Shown: positions 48,424 to 59,265, numbered from the stretch's first letter. The stretch: DNA of 64,000 nucleotides from Bin80 sp965220935 (GCA_965220935.1 OZ244857.1:1364001-1428000), one strand, 5' to 3'. The notes: generated by a model not told the origin, from the sequence alone. Program-made: numbers and translations.

Positions 48424-49341
48424 ATGTATTCTCTTTCACGATTAATTTACGCACTTAGTGGGCTTTTTTTATGTCTCTTCCTTGTAGGTTGGGGGGGTAT
48501 AGTCACCACCTTAGAGGCTGGGCTTGCTGTTCCCGATTGGCCCACTTCTTTTGGATCTTACCATCCGTTTGATCCAGGATATATTGATCCAGAAAACCCC
48601 GACATGCGATGGTGGGAAGATACCCCGGTCATGGTAGAGCATGTACATCGGCTTTTGGGTGCACTAGTCGGGCTCTGGATCGTCGGATTGGCCTTGTGGA
48701 CATTTATCGCGGATTCACGCCGTTGGGTAAAAGTTACAGCAGCAACTGCTGTAGGTCTTGTCTTGGTCCAAGGACTACTTGGAGGGCTACGCGTGCTATG
48801 GACATCTATAGATCTGGCCGTCGCCCATGCAATGGGAGCGCAGCTTTTTTTTTGTGCTGCTTCCATCCTTACTCTATCTAATTCGAAGTTATGGTTTATG
48901 CATTCATTTGAAGAATCGCCAAGAATTCGTCAATTGCGTACACTATCTTATATTCTAGCTGGCACTGTTTATATACAAATCTTACTGGGGGCTTTGCTAC
49001 GTCACCCAGGAGCCGGCATTGAAGTGAATTTCATCACGGTTCATCTGGTTGGAAGTATTATTTCATTATCTTTAATCATTATTACTTCTGGGTATATTCG
49101 AGAGTATTTTCCTCATATCCCCCTCTTTCTGGCTGGGGGCTTGTGGATAGCAATTTCTGTGGCGTTTCAGATCATACTCGGAATAGTCACTCTCATAGTA
49201 CTCATGTATGACTCTACGGTTAATCAGATAGGTTTCTGGCAACTGATCTTAACATCTAACCACTTAATCCTTGGAACAATGCTTATGGGATCTTGCGCTT
49301 GCATTATCGCAGGAGTATTGAAACCAATCATTGAGCGGTAG
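48424..49341 (+). CDS. ctaA: Heme A synthase CtaA (COX15)
   Basis: Eight-helix membrane protein oxidising heme O to heme A for aa3-type oxidases. The heme-ligand pattern is present: 'GGIVTTLEAGLAVPDWPTSFG' then 'MVEHVHRLLGALVG' (first His pair area), and later 'VNFITVHLVGSI' and 'LILTSNHLILGTMLMG'. Length 305 is typical. It is followed after 3 bp by ctaB. Confidence 0.95.
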   Translation: MYSLSRLIYALSGLFLCLFLVGWGGIVTTLEAGLAVPDWPTSFGSYHPFDPGYIDPENPDMRWWEDTPVMVEHVHRLLGALVGLWIVGLALWTFIADSRRWVKVTAATAVGLVLVQGLLGGLRVLWTSIDLAVAHAMGAQLFFCAASILTLSNSKLWFMHSFEESPRIRQLRTLSYILAGTVYIQILLGALLRHPGAGIEVNFITVHLVGSIISLSLIIITSGYIREYFPHIPLFLAGGLWIAISVAFQIILGIVTLIVLMYDSTVNQIGFWQLILTSNHLILGTMLMGSCACIIAGVLKPIIER

Positions 49342-49344
49342 ACG

Positions 49345-50259
49345 ATGGATTTAACCAATGGCGCTTCGGAATTACGCCTTTTTCGCTCAGGGAGTGGGCC
49401 ACTAACAAGCTTCCAAGACTTTTGGGAACTCATCAAACCAGAGATTACCTTTCAGGTCGTTCTGGCCGCCTTAGCTGGCTTTATTCTGGGCATGAATACA
49501 GATTTTGACTCATTACTGCTAGGACTTACTTTATCTGGTACAGCATTGTGTAGTGCTGGTGGTGCTGTGTTAAATCATTATTTTGAGCGTCACAATGACG
49601 CACTCATGCGTCGAACAGCGCAAAGACCATTGCCATCGGGCCGTATTGCTCCCAACCATGCTCTTGCATTTGGACTTATTCTCATTGGAAGCGGGCTCAC
49701 TGTGCTATGGTGGATCAATTTGATCACCGTAATCTTGGCTGCCATTACAATTGTATTGTATCTATTTGCATATACCCCACTCAAGCGTCACACGACTTAT
49801 AACACACTCATTGGAACAATCCCTGGTGCACTGCCTGCTTTGGGGGGCTATACCGCAGTCACAGGGTCGCTCGGAACTGGAGGTTGGATTTTATTTAGCA
49901 TGTTCGCCTTGTGGCAAATTCCTCACTTTCTATCACTTGCTTGGATGTACCGCAAAGATTATGCACGCGGAGGTTTAGCCATGCTTCCAACCCGAAAAAC
50001 GAATTCTACAGCGACATCTCATCGAATTCTGATCTACAGTATTCTGTTAGTCATCGTCAGTTTACTCCCTACGGTTTTTGAATATACTGGATGGCTGTAC
50101 ATTGGAATGATTCTTCCCGCAGGTCTCTGGTTTATCTGGCCATCTGCAGGGTTTTGTCTTAGGCAGACGTCACAGCAGGCACGCAGAGTTCTGATCACCA
50201 GTATCGCCTATGTGCCGATCTTGGTTCTTGCTCTGATTGCCGATCACTTCTTTTCGTAG
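49345..50259 (+). CDS. ctaB: Heme O synthase CtaB (protoheme IX farnesyltransferase)
   Basis: UbiA-family prenyltransferase adding farnesyl to heme B. It has ~9 membrane helices, 'FWELIKPEITFQVVLAALAGF', the first prenyl-diphosphate motif region 'AVLNHYFERHNDALMRRTAQRPLPSGRI', and 'AYTPLKRHTTYNTLIGTIPGALPALGGYTA'. In the first motif the usual 'NDxxDxxxD' is written N-H-x-x-E-x-x-N-D, which is a substitution worth noting. It is in an operon with ctaA. Confidence 0.94.
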   Translation: MDLTNGASELRLFRSGSGPLTSFQDFWELIKPEITFQVVLAALAGFILGMNTDFDSLLLGLTLSGTALCSAGGAVLNHYFERHNDALMRRTAQRPLPSGRIAPNHALAFGLILIGSGLTVLWWINLITVILAAITIVLYLFAYTPLKRHTTYNTLIGTIPGALPALGGYTAVTGSLGTGGWILFSMFALWQIPHFLSLAWMYRKDYARGGLAMLPTRKTNSTATSHRILIYSILLVIVSLLPTVFEYTGWLYIGMILPAGLWFIWPSAGFCLRQTSQQARRVLITSIAYVPILVLALIADHFFS

Positions 50260-50266
50260 AATGTCT

Positions 50267-50686
50267 CTACTCAATTCTTCGCCATACTTCCTCTAAACGA
50301 TATCCGCTGGGAAATTCACCTACATGATACCATAGATCTCCGACAACATGCGCCGTAAAGAGTAAGGCGACTCCGACCAGTGCTTCACTGGTGTGATATT
50401 CAAGGTATTCCGTGTAAAGTGTATCACTTTCTAATGAGTATCTCCCTCCGCCTGCCAGAACCTCTGCTCCATTATCAGATTGATATCCCCAAGAAAAGTG
50501 TGTGGAATTCAAAATTTTAATTGAAGGAGGAACATTGAGAGTTACAATCACAGTGTCTGGATAAATAGACCGCTGAGAGACTAATCGCCAACTCCCCTCT
50601 AAATGATTAGATGGTGCTTGTGCGAATACACTAGGGCTGATCAAAAGCCCATTTAATAATAACGTAAAAAGAATTGGCTTCATCAT
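50267..50686 (-). CDS. Exported lipocalin-like small protein
   Basis: A 139-residue protein with a signal peptide ('LFTLLLNGLLISPSVFAQAPS'). The mature part has lipocalin-like/DUF4488-type landmarks: 'LEGSWRLVSQRS', 'IKILNSTHFSWGYQS', 'AGGGRYSLESDTLYTEYLEYHTS' and 'YRLEEVWRRIE'. The family is periplasmic, of unknown ligand. It converges on ctaB and diverges from rlmN. Confidence 0.78.
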   Translation of the reverse strand: MMKPILFTLLLNGLLISPSVFAQAPSNHLEGSWRLVSQRSIYPDTVIVTLNVPPSIKILNSTHFSWGYQSDNGAEVLAGGGRYSLESDTLYTEYLEYHTSEALVGVALLFTAHVVGDLWYHVGEFPSGYRLEEVWRRIE

Positions 50687-50732
50687 TGCATTTGAGTGAT
50701 TAGACCCTGAAATTTAATACATTGTTTTCAAA

Positions 50733-51830
50733 ATGTCAACTGTTTCTGCCCGAAAGACTCTGTCAAATTCTAATTCTTTGGACATCAGAGCACTGTCCCT
50801 CTCAGAACTGGAGGCTTGGATTGTCGCGTTAGGTGAACCTAAATGGAGGGCAATCCAGTTATTTCGCTGGATGTATTCCTCTGACTCGGTTGACTCGTTC
50901 TCCTCCATGACAAATCTTCCAATACCATTACGTAAAGTGCTCTCTAATGTGGCTAAAATGGAGCGCTTAAGAGTTGAAAGGTTCCTTACATCTGGGGACA
51001 GGACAATAAAAATTCTTCTACGGCTACCCTCTGGTAAAATGGTTGAATCGGTTTTAATTCCGAGTTTTGATGCTTATGATCATGTGCAACGACTCACCGT
51101 CTGTGTTTCAAGTCAGGTAGGATGTGCTATGGGATGTGCATTTTGTGCAACGGGTAAGATGGGGTTTCATGAAAATCTTACCTGTGGACAGATCGTAGAT
51201 CAAGTCAGTTACATGCGTGAAATTGCATATGAGCGATTTGACCGTGATATATCCAACGTTGTATTTATGGGAATGGGTGAACCGCTGTTGAATTACAAAG
51301 CGCTCCTGAGTAGTCTTGAGATTCTGACACACTCCCAGGCGATTGGACTTTCGCCTCGTCGTATTACAGTTTCTACGGTTGGATTGGCGCGTCGAATCCG
51401 CAATTTGGCAGACGATGCGCCAAAGATTGGTCTTGCTGTTTCATTGCATTCACCATTTGAATCAAAACGATCCAGTATCATGCCTGTCAATCGTAGTGCA
51501 TTAACTGATCTTCCTGCATTAGAACCTGCTATGCGCTACCACACCGACAAAACAGGACGAAGACTGACGTTTGAGTATTGTTTATTTCGTGGGTTTAATG
51601 ATTCACTTGATGACGCTCGCGCACTATCCAAGTTATGCCATAGAGTCCCTGCAAAAGTCAATCTAATCATGTACAACAGCGTTCCAGGAATCAATTTTCA
51701 GAAAACCACTGAAACACAATTGCATCACTTCGCTAGGGAGTTATCCGAGAGAGGAGTCATCGTTACGGTGAGGCGTAGTCGTGGAGAGGACATTGCAGCA
51801 GCCTGTGGACAGCTCGCAAATCATAATTGA
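50733..51830 (+). CDS. rlmN: 23S rRNA/tRNA adenine-C2 methyltransferase RlmN
   Basis: Radical-SAM enzyme methylating A2503 of 23S rRNA and A37 of some tRNAs. The 4Fe-4S motif is C131-x3-C135-x2-C138 ('GCAMGCAFCATGKMGF'). The methyl-carrying Cys is C358 in 'IAAACGQL'. Other landmarks are 'VVFMGMGEPLLNY' and 'RRITVSTVGL'. Length 365 is normal. Confidence 0.97.
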   Translation: MSTVSARKTLSNSNSLDIRALSLSELEAWIVALGEPKWRAIQLFRWMYSSDSVDSFSSMTNLPIPLRKVLSNVAKMERLRVERFLTSGDRTIKILLRLPSGKMVESVLIPSFDAYDHVQRLTVCVSSQVGCAMGCAFCATGKMGFHENLTCGQIVDQVSYMREIAYERFDRDISNVVFMGMGEPLLNYKALLSSLEILTHSQAIGLSPRRITVSTVGLARRIRNLADDAPKIGLAVSLHSPFESKRSSIMPVNRSALTDLPALEPAMRYHTDKTGRRLTFEYCLFRGFNDSLDDARALSKLCHRVPAKVNLIMYNSVPGINFQKTTETQLHHFARELSERGVIVTVRRSRGEDIAAACGQLANHN

Positions 51831-51901
51831 TGATCTGCGATGACACATCATAACTGTAGGGAAAAGGGTTTCACTCGCCCAGATAGCGATTACCCATAGT
51901 A

Positions 51902-52279
51902 TTACTCGCGGCAAAGCCCCCGAAACCGATGGTTTAGAATGTGGCCGATCACGAGTATGACCGAGCCCACAGAAGTGAGAATTGTCTCGGCATGTTCTCC
52001 TAATAGGTCTTCGCTCAACAGTGCGGTGAGGAGTAAGATGAGACCGCTTCCCAGTAAAGTGGGAACTACGGCACGTCGATGCCATTGGTAACTAGGCCAC
52101 GCCACAAACATGACGATCCCTGCGAGTGCTATGGTCAGACCAACATGTATAGTTTCTGAGGCTATCCATACGAGGGCACTCGTGGCAATAAACGGTACTG
52201 CGAGGCAGTGCAAAAAACATAGAGTTGAAAGAATAATACCTGCCGTATCAAGTTGGGGGCGGGTGATACTGGTCGTCAT
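51902..52279 (-). CDS. MerC-domain membrane protein
   Basis: A 125-residue protein with four membrane helices. The MerC motif is early: 'AGIILSTLCFLHCLAVPFIATSALVW', with Cys-x3-Cys that in MerC takes up mercuric ions. No other mer genes are present, and such solitary MerC-domain proteins in Bacteroidota relatives often have no proven metal. Converges on rlmN. Confidence 0.85.
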   Translation of the reverse strand: MTTSITRPQLDTAGIILSTLCFLHCLAVPFIATSALVWIASETIHVGLTIALAGIVMFVAWPSYQWHRRAVVPTLLGSGLILLLTALLSEDLLGEHAETILTSVGSVILVIGHILNHRFRGLCRE

Positions 52280-52686
52280 GAAAATCTGTCAGTGATGGTT
52301 AAGAGGCATCAAAATTAGCGGATCACATCAATCTATCACAGTTCGTGCCATCGCTTCAATGCAGTGATGGACGATAAACTAAATCAATTAGTTACAACCC
52401 TGATGTGATGAGCAAATACAAAATTACGAATAATTCTGATATATCTGCTCAATTATCAAGTATCAGTTCCACCTCGCACTGACTCCATGACTGGTGCCCT
52501 ATCCGTTCTACTGAGCACATTATCTTTGAGATAGCCTTTTCATCCTTATTTTTACAACAGGCAGGGAAAACATAATTGCATCCTATTTTAGAGAATCATG
52601 ACACGATCAAACTAATTCTATCATTGAACAGGAATGCTCCAGATCGTACGATTGAGTGGGCAGGTCATCACACATCTTTTGCCTCA
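52280..52686. other. Intergenic region, nothing recognised
   Basis: About 400 AT-rich bases between the MerC start and the end of the fibronectin-type gene. Neither strand shows a protein-like frame or a clear RNA gene. Confidence 0.5.
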
Positions 52687-54660
52687 TCACTGGACGCTGA
52701 TAAAGTGCCCGACATAGACCGAAGATGAATGGTCTTCAAGAGAGGTTGCCCGCAGTTGATAGAGATACGGCCCCGAGGGAAGTCCCAAATCGATCAGTTC
52801 TAATTCATGCCGCCATCCTGCACTGAGATGTACTTCTTGGGGCGCAGTCATGCGCCGCCCAATGACATCCAGAACCTCCACCTGCACCTGCGCGGGCCAC
52901 GGCAGATCAAAGACTAAATGTGTTGACCTGTAGAATGGATTCGGATAATTCGGATACACTTGAAACGCCTCAGGCAGCCCCGCTTCATCTTCGGTGTTGA
53001 CCGGTGACACAACCTCTATGGTAAACATCAGACTGTCGCTCGCTCCATTGGCATCGGTGGCCTTGTAGGTCAAAGAGACTGGCGGCATAACGTCTGTGGG
53101 CGTGCCACGGATCGTTCGGGCTAAGCCATCATAGCGAAGCCCAAGTGGAAGATCAAGTAGTGTTAAGGTGTAGGTAATCGGAGCTACGCCTGTGACTTCT
53201 GGAAGCACAAGTGGAGCAATGGGCTGAGCGCGCGAGTACGTCTGATTTGGCACCGTCTCGGCAAACGACAGTTGATACACCTCAAGCGTGAAGGCTTGCT
53301 CAAAGCGCGTTCCCGCCTGATCTTGGACGCTGTAGGTGTACATCTGAGCGGCGGCGACCTCGGAGGGCGTTCCACTCAACATGCGGGTGGCAGCATCAAA
53401 CATCAGTCCACTGGGGAGCTCTGGGGTTAAGGTGTAGCTGTAAGGGGCAATGCCGCCTGTGGCAACGGGAAAGACGAGGTCTTTCAGCAGCCTCTGCACG
53501 GGAACTCTCTGATCGTTGACCGTTTCGGTCAAGGCCAAGGCCTCGGCCTGAACAATCGCAATGGTAAACTGCTGCATCACTGAATGAGCACTGGCATCGG
53601 TCGCCGTATAGGTGTAGGTGTTCGGGGCCGTGACTTCGGTGGGGGTGCCACTTAGAATTCGCGTGGATGCGTCAAAGATGAGACCTTTAGGCAATTCTGG
53701 GGTGAGTCTGTAGCTGTAGGGCAATGTTCCTTGCCGCGCGGCTGGAAGCATGAGAGCGTCAATGGCTAACCCGACATAATAGGACTGATCATCCAGCGTC
53801 TGAGCAAACGATAAGGCCACAGCATCATTATCGGTAATGGTGAGCGTAAACGCTGTGATGGATCCAAGTGTATAGGCGGTGCTACTGACCAGGGTCACGA
53901 TGACGGTTTCGTCGGGTTCTTCGTCTTGGTCATCAACGATCACAATCGGAATCTGTGCAGAGGTGCCATTTAGTGTGACCGAGGATTGAATCGTATAGTC
54001 CGAGCCCTGGGTGGCCGTCCCTGACAGGGTATAGCTGAGTGTGGTCGCCGTGCTGGATGAGGCGCTGAGGGTCACGCTGATCGGATAGGTGCCCGCCGCT
54101 TCATCTACGCTGGCCGAGGCCACGGCAAATGTGAGCGCTGGCGTAGTTGCGTCGTCATCATCTCCATCTCCGTCATCACTCGCCGTGGTCGCATTAGCAA
54201 TGTTAGATGCCGCGCTTGCACCTGCCGAGTTGATCGCACGGACCTGGTAATGCCGCGTCACACCTGCGGTCAGGCCCGTATGCGAATAGGAAGTCGTCGG
54301 ATGACGCGCGACCAGCGAGCCAAATGTGCTCCCGCCATCGGTAGATACTTCAATCTGGTAGCCTGTAATTCGTGCGCCGCCGTTGCTTGATGGGGCCGTC
54401 CAGCGTAGGATGATGATCGTTGGCCCAGAGGCGGTTGCGGTGAGGGATGTTGGGGCGTCAGGCGCAGTCGGGTTTGCCGCATCCGCCGTCGTCGCAGTGG
54501 CCACATTAGATGCGGGGCCGGTAGTATCACCCGAATTGATCGCACTAACGCGGTAATGCCGTGTCGTGGCTGCGGTCAGCCCTGTATGCGCATAGGTCGT
54601 TGTTACAGAAGCAGTATTGGCAACCAGATCGGTGTCCGAAGATCCCCCATCGGTGGACAC
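52687..54660 (-). pseudogene. C-terminal open part of the broken fibronectin III/Calx-beta gene
   Basis: The longest open piece is 657 codons from an internal ATG at 54660; the same frame reads on upstream to about 54775. It has one and a half FN3 repeats, a Calx-beta domain (~residues 170-280, 'FAVASASVDEAAGTYPISV', ending 'TLTITDND'), then three repeats around 'LPKGLIFDASTRILSGTPTEV'. The end is a sorting-type tail, 'VYPNYPNPFYRSTHLVFDLP' with 'VEVLDVIGRRM' and a final strand. Such tails direct export and surface attachment (T9SS-type or FlgD-like) in the FCB group. Confidence 0.8.
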
Positions 54661-54752
54661 CTCAATCTTGTATCCCGTGATGGCTACACCGCCCGTATTT
54701 GTCGGCGCCGTCCACGATAGATTGATAATGGTTTGCCCATCTGCCGTTGCGG

Positions 54753-56075
54753 TCAGCGATGTCGGCGCACCAGGGCGGTAATGGCCGGAGGGGTGCCCGT
54801 CTCGCCACGCACCACCTCGGACACAGTGCCGACTGGAACAACAGATGTGATGGCGGTGACCCGATAATGACGTTCATCTCCCCTGGATAGTCCAGTATGT
54901 TGATAGAACGTGGCCGTGGACATGGTATGAGGCACCAGATCCGTGAAACTAGTGCCATCGGTGGACACTTCAATCTTGTACCCTGTGACCAGAGAGCCGC
55001 CATGGCTCTCGGGGGCCGCCCACCTCAGGTTGATGATCGTATGCCCGCCCGCCGTGGCCGTTAGAGACTGAGGTGCTGTGGGCGCCGATACCGTTCCTGT
55101 AATGCGGGCACGCACGATCTCGGACCGACTGCTCTCTCCCTTCGCATTGATCGCGCGTACAAAATAACGATAGGTGGAGTCCACCACAAGGTCCGTATGC
55201 GTAAAACTTTGAACCGCCGCTCCAACGCTGGGTTGGGGATTCCATATATAATCAGGCGCTCCGCTGAAATTATAATTCACCTCATAGCCCGTGATGGGAG
55301 ACCCTCCGTCGTAGGGAGTAGCCCAAGTGACCGTGGCCGATCGATCCGTGCCGGCGGTGGCCCTTACCCCTGGTGGACGATTGGGTGTCACGCTTGGCCC
55401 CGTTGTGATGCGGATAACATTGGAGGGGTGGACGCTTTCTCCTGCCTGACTGCTGATGGCAAACACCCTGTAGTGGTATTCGGTTTCCAGAGTCAGACCG
55501 GTATGGGTATAGGGCGTCTCTGTGGTGGTGAAGGAGGCATTGGGACCCACCGTAGTCCAGCGATCGGTTCCATTAGGAGACACCTCAATCCGGTATCCTG
55601 TGATTCGAAGGGGGCTTGATGCGGGCGCGGTCCATTTCAGGCTCACTCGGGTGGGCGATCCCGAAGTGATGATCAGATTATCCAGCCGTCCAGTCATGAG
55701 TAACGGGGGCGTCGGAGTGCCAGTTCCCGCCAAACTGATCGCACTGACCCGGTATTGGCGCGCCTGTCCTAACCAGACCTGCCCAGCATCGGTGGTGTGG
55801 TCATGCGAGTAGGTTGTAGTCGTTGATTCGGTACCATCTTCCAGCGTCATCCAGCTGCTTCCTGGAACTGTGAGCGAGAGAGCTTCCACTTTATACCCCG
55901 TGATCGCAGATCCACCATCATCGTCCGGGGCGGTCCAAGAAAGATTCGTGGCGCCAGATCCAGCGGTCGCACCTAATGCGGTTGGAGCATCCAGGGGATC
56001 CGTGAACGCAATGAAGACAGGATCTGAAAAATGACTGCTTCTAGTAATGAACTGACTAATGCATATTCCGAACAA
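54753..56075 (-). pseudogene. Middle open part of the broken fibronectin III gene
   Basis: 440 codons with about four fibronectin III repeats ('DAPTALGATAGSGATNLSWTAPDDDGGSAITGYKVE', 'YRYFVRAINAKGESSRS'). It opens in the middle of a domain and closes at a stop after 'GTPPAITALVRRHR', where the neighbouring frame resumes with 'GAPTSLTATADGQT'. It has no start signal of its own. Confidence 0.75.
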
Positions 56076-56600
56076 TTACGTACCCATAGGTTTTGCCTAT
56101 CTGTACATTATTGTCTGTATAGGTCAATGAGGTTGCGGGATGGGCCCTTTCAATTCTGAATAAATCTCCATTATTATCGGCACGAAACAAGGCATAAAAA
56201 TAAACCTGATTTCCATCGGGGAGATCCGTCGGGGCATCCCAAGAAATCTGGGCTACATCAGTGGACGTTTTTGTTACCCTCACATTCGTGGGGATGCCTG
56301 GCCCTGAGGCAGCTATGGCCGTAGTGGAAGATTCATTCGATGGAGCACTTTCTCCCTCCATATTCAGGGCACGAACCCGATAATGAAAGGTGGCACCTGG
56401 CGTCAATCGCAAACTCAGATGAGAGAATCGACTAAGAGTTCTTTGGGTATCTCCAACCAAAACCTCCCAGTTTGTGCCACCATCGGTGGACCATTCAATC
56501 TTGTACCCCGTGATGGGAGAACCACCATCATTGACCGGGGCAAACCATGACATATTGATTTCGTAAATGCCTGTGGGCGGCCCTGCCGAGAAATTCGTGG
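56056..56600 (-). pseudogene. N-terminal fibronectin III part of the broken gene
   Basis: Frame opening right after the G7 tract (56599-56605) with 'TNFSAGPPTGIYEINMSWFAPVNDGGSPITGYKIEW'. It contains two FN3 repeats and stops after 'GKTYGYVIVRNMH', inside the last strand of the second repeat. The shift at a homopolymer could be phase variation, decay or a sequencing artefact. Confidence 0.7.
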
Positions 56601-56879
56601 GGGGGATCTGGTACGGCTTGACCTGTTGTCTCGGTGGAAACGAGTGTTGACCCTGCTGTCCAAGCCGTGATGGTTGTTGGTGTAATAGACGTTACGTCAG
56701 GTATTTCGCCAGCCAAGAGAGATGTACCCTCTAAAGACTCTGGCTCGGAAAATCCATCTGGCAAACTGCCTAGACGCGATCGCCCGAAAAAATGGGGGCA
56801 GAAGGGAAGAGTTTACTGATAAGTCACTGTCAGGTGCAGAAATCAAGTAGACAAATAAAAGGAAGCTGAGGGTTGACAT

Positions 56880-57340
56880 ATTATAAATAATTTAGCAAGG
56901 GAATCTTCATACTGATCTATCGGAAATATATGAATCTTTATCTGCAAGTGCGCAGGATTATTTCAAAGTTACAAATCTCTCATTCGATAGAGATCAAACT
57001 TATTACACAACAGTCTGATGGAACCGAAAAAATTAGTTTCCACGCATCGGATCTGAAATCAATGATTAAGTTGCTTTGACCAGTGCGCCTCCAGAAGACA
57101 TGGATGTCCTTGTTTGAATTTGTGATCGGCGGATTTGCCGAGAGGTGGAAATTTATTTGGTGTAGAGATCATGCACTCAAAATGATGCGATAAAATGTGA
57201 CTGGACCTGGAATAGATCAATGTGCAGTTTGAATTTTATCTTTCATTTGGTGTCACGTTTTTCTTGCCCAGAAACCAGAGCATGAGAGATTAGAACGCCC
57301 TATTAACTCTGATGACTATCACATCATTGTTACGCATGCG
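56880..57340. other. Intergenic region, nothing recognised
   Basis: About 460 AT-rich bases upstream of the fibronectin gene and past the methyltransferase remnant. A 49-codon plus-strand ORF (56930-57079) was noticed but has no supporting context. Confidence 0.4.
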
Positions 57341-57890
57341 TCATCTGAATTGGTTATATCCGCGCCCCCTCACAAATGGCTCCTGATGAAGAGTGTGGCG
57401 TAGTTGTGAAAGATGATCATGATCCCATTGAAGTGCTATCGTTACCGCTTTATCCCAGAGCTTGCGAACCTCACATTCGCCTTCTCGAAACTGCGGCGCT
57501 TTCATATCTTTTGTCTGCTCCCAGCAATCAACCAATACTCCAAGAATATTTTCATCACTTATATCTGGAACACGAACCTAAGCAGTTTACTTTGCACTGT
57601 ACACAGGGAACTGGAGGCTTTTTCCAGGAAATAGCATGAATTGCAAACGTCCCGCAGTGGAATTCAAAAACACAGCCGCTGCTTTTGCTTGATTTGGGGT
57701 GAGATTGGGTACTGGCATCCACCCGTTACCAACATACTTTTCATCACTTGCAACAGCTGTCAAACGAGCAGAGCTAATGCCCTGCCCTGCCGTAATAAGT
57801 AGATAACCAGACTTGCTTAGAATATTCGCTGTTTTAGGATGCTCCTTTTCATTGAAGATTCCTTTTTCAATGGTCTGATTTTTTGGAATC
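57341..57890 (-). pseudogene. C-terminal remnant of a DNA methyltransferase / restriction enzyme
   Basis: One minus-strand frame reads 'IFNEKEHPKTANILSKSGYLLITAGQG', 'SSARLTAVASDEKYVGNGWMPVPNL' and 'KAAAVFLNSTAGRLQFMLFPGKSLQFPVYSAK'. It then meets TAA and TAG four codons apart and continues in the same frame with 'VRVPDISDENILGVLVDCWEQTKDMKAP' to TGA at 57341. The 'TARL.AV..........WMPV......KA.AVFLNST.G' pattern is that of target-recognition/C-terminal parts of N6-adenine methylases of restriction systems. The upstream part is cut off near the ISL3 end. Family placement is by pattern only. Confidence 0.5.
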
Positions 57891-57948
57891 CAGTATCATC
57901 AGCAATGGCCTTAATTCTTGTCTGCGCACCTTCTCCTTTTGATTTTAA

Positions 57949-59227
57949 GGGCCTCCCATTTTAAGAGTGGGTTGGCCGATTTTTTGTGCCTTCTGGATAC
58001 AAATCACGTCCACCAAGATAGAAGTAGATTGTATTCTTTAATCGTTCAGGATTTCTGAATCCACGCGCACGGATTTTGATCATTTTGATGCTTTCAGCCG
58101 GCCTATTACTCACATCTAGAACCACCGCATTGATCATGCCCCAAAGATGATTTCTAAATGTTTTAGCCACCTTTTTCATCGGCTCCAGACGACTGCGTGA
58201 AAGCCATCCTAACTTCCACGCTTTGAGCGCCCAAGTGCGATGTTTATACTTCCACAGCGTCTGGAATACTTCTTTCATCGCCCAAGCGCGTGCTGTTTTT
58301 TAAGAGACTAAACCGCTTCTTTTGCTTGGCCCGATTCTTAAGCCAATCATACTTTGTCCCTACCAGATCCAGAATCCCCAGTTTCTTTAACTCACGATTC
58401 TCCTCTCTGCAAACCTCATCCACCCCAGTTCCAACATATTTAGAGATATGAAAATGATCAAATGCAATCTTGCATCGGGTCTACGCATCCTTGTTGCAGT
58501 GATGTAGGCAGGCCACATATCCATACTCCCACTTTCAATCCCTGCAATTTGCTCAGGTGAACAACGATCGTTGTACTAACTCTCTATTGTTGGTGACACA
58601 TGTAACACCGTACCGATCCGATACAATCGTCACATAGTTATGCCCCTTCTTGGATGCGGTCTCATCTACGCAAATATGAGGCACGATCTTCTCTGGCTTG
58701 CGCTCCAATCCACGATCCATAATATGAGCGATCATCGTCCAACTCACCCCTAAGCGTTTCGCGATCACTGAAATGCTGGTTGCAATCCATCACACAGCCT
58801 CAAACATGGACGTGAATTGCACACGAGCATCGGCCCAAGGAACCGCAATCGTACTCACACCATGCTGTGGACACTGCACACGGGGCCACCTCCGTACGAT
58901 AATCACAGATATTAGTATGGCGCCATCGTCGCTCTCGGTGATCATACCCCGGACACGCCTTCCCACACTCTGGGCACCTTAACTCCGCATCCCCCGAAAG
59001 CGCTACATGGATCCTCGCCGCATAACGACTCGTCTCCTGCTCAATCTCGGACACGGTGACGCAATACCAATCAAATGATTCATATCCGTTATTTTTAAAG
59101 CCATCTTTTTTTGATAAGTTGAAGGATAGAGCTAAACTACTATAATAATCCTTACCGAACCTTATTCTTGTTACCCTCGTTTACCCATTTCTGAAAATAT
59201 CATCCACTTAAAAAATGGAAGCCCCCC
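57949..59227 (-). mobile_element. Decayed ISL3-family element (~1.28 kb)
   Basis: The left end (GGGCCTCCCATTTTAAGAG) and the right end read in reverse (GGGGCTTCCATTTTTTAAG) match at about 17 of 22 positions. They bound a leftward transposase gene with several frameshifts and stops. The size is normal for ISL3. No clear 8-bp target duplication was found. It abuts the methyltransferase remnant, so it probably landed in or beside that gene. A second copy's 3' end survives at 1948-2120. Confidence 0.72.
57961..59054 (-). pseudogene. ISL3-family transposase, multiply frameshifted
   Basis: In order from the right, the N-terminal zinc finger comes first ('LRCPECGKACPGYDHRERRWRH'), then a shifted 'RVQCPQHGVSTIAVPWADARVQF', a stop at 'FEAV*', and the helix-turn-helix part 'IAKRLGVSWTMIAHIMDRG'. 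The catalytic-region start 'VPHICVDETASKKGHNYVTIVSD' follows, then 'FDHFHISKYVGTGVDEVCREENRELKK', and finally 'NRPAESIKMIKIRARGFRNPERLKNTIYFYLGG'. These are ISL3 landmarks spread over at least four frame changes or stops, so the gene is dead. Confidence 0.8.
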
Positions 59228-59265
59228 TTTATCCAAAGTGGAATTGCCCACGGTGTTCATATCGA

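Larger units (their letters stand above)
52687..56879 (-). pseudogene. Large secreted fibronectin III/Calx-beta protein gene broken by about four frameshifts
   Basis: One leftward gene of ~4.2 kb. It starts with a signal-peptide-like 'MSTLSFLLFVYLIS' at 56879. Coding sense then passes through several frames: 'PDGFSEPESLEGT' in a second frame, a switch at a run of seven G (56599-56605) into 'TNFSAGPPTGIYEINMSW', another near 56065, and another near 54775. The protein would hold about nine fibronectin type III repeats ('GGSPITGYKIEWSTDGG', each ~85-95 residues), a Calx-beta domain, three putative-Ig 'LP.GL.FD..TR.LSGTP' repeats and a C-terminal sorting tail. It was probably a surface or secreted adhesin or scaffold. 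It is non-functional if the shifts are real. Confidence 0.8.

Noticed and set aside
56930..57079. 49-codon plus-strand ORF ('MNLYLQVRR...')
   Set aside because: No family, no context and average length for chance in AT-rich DNA.
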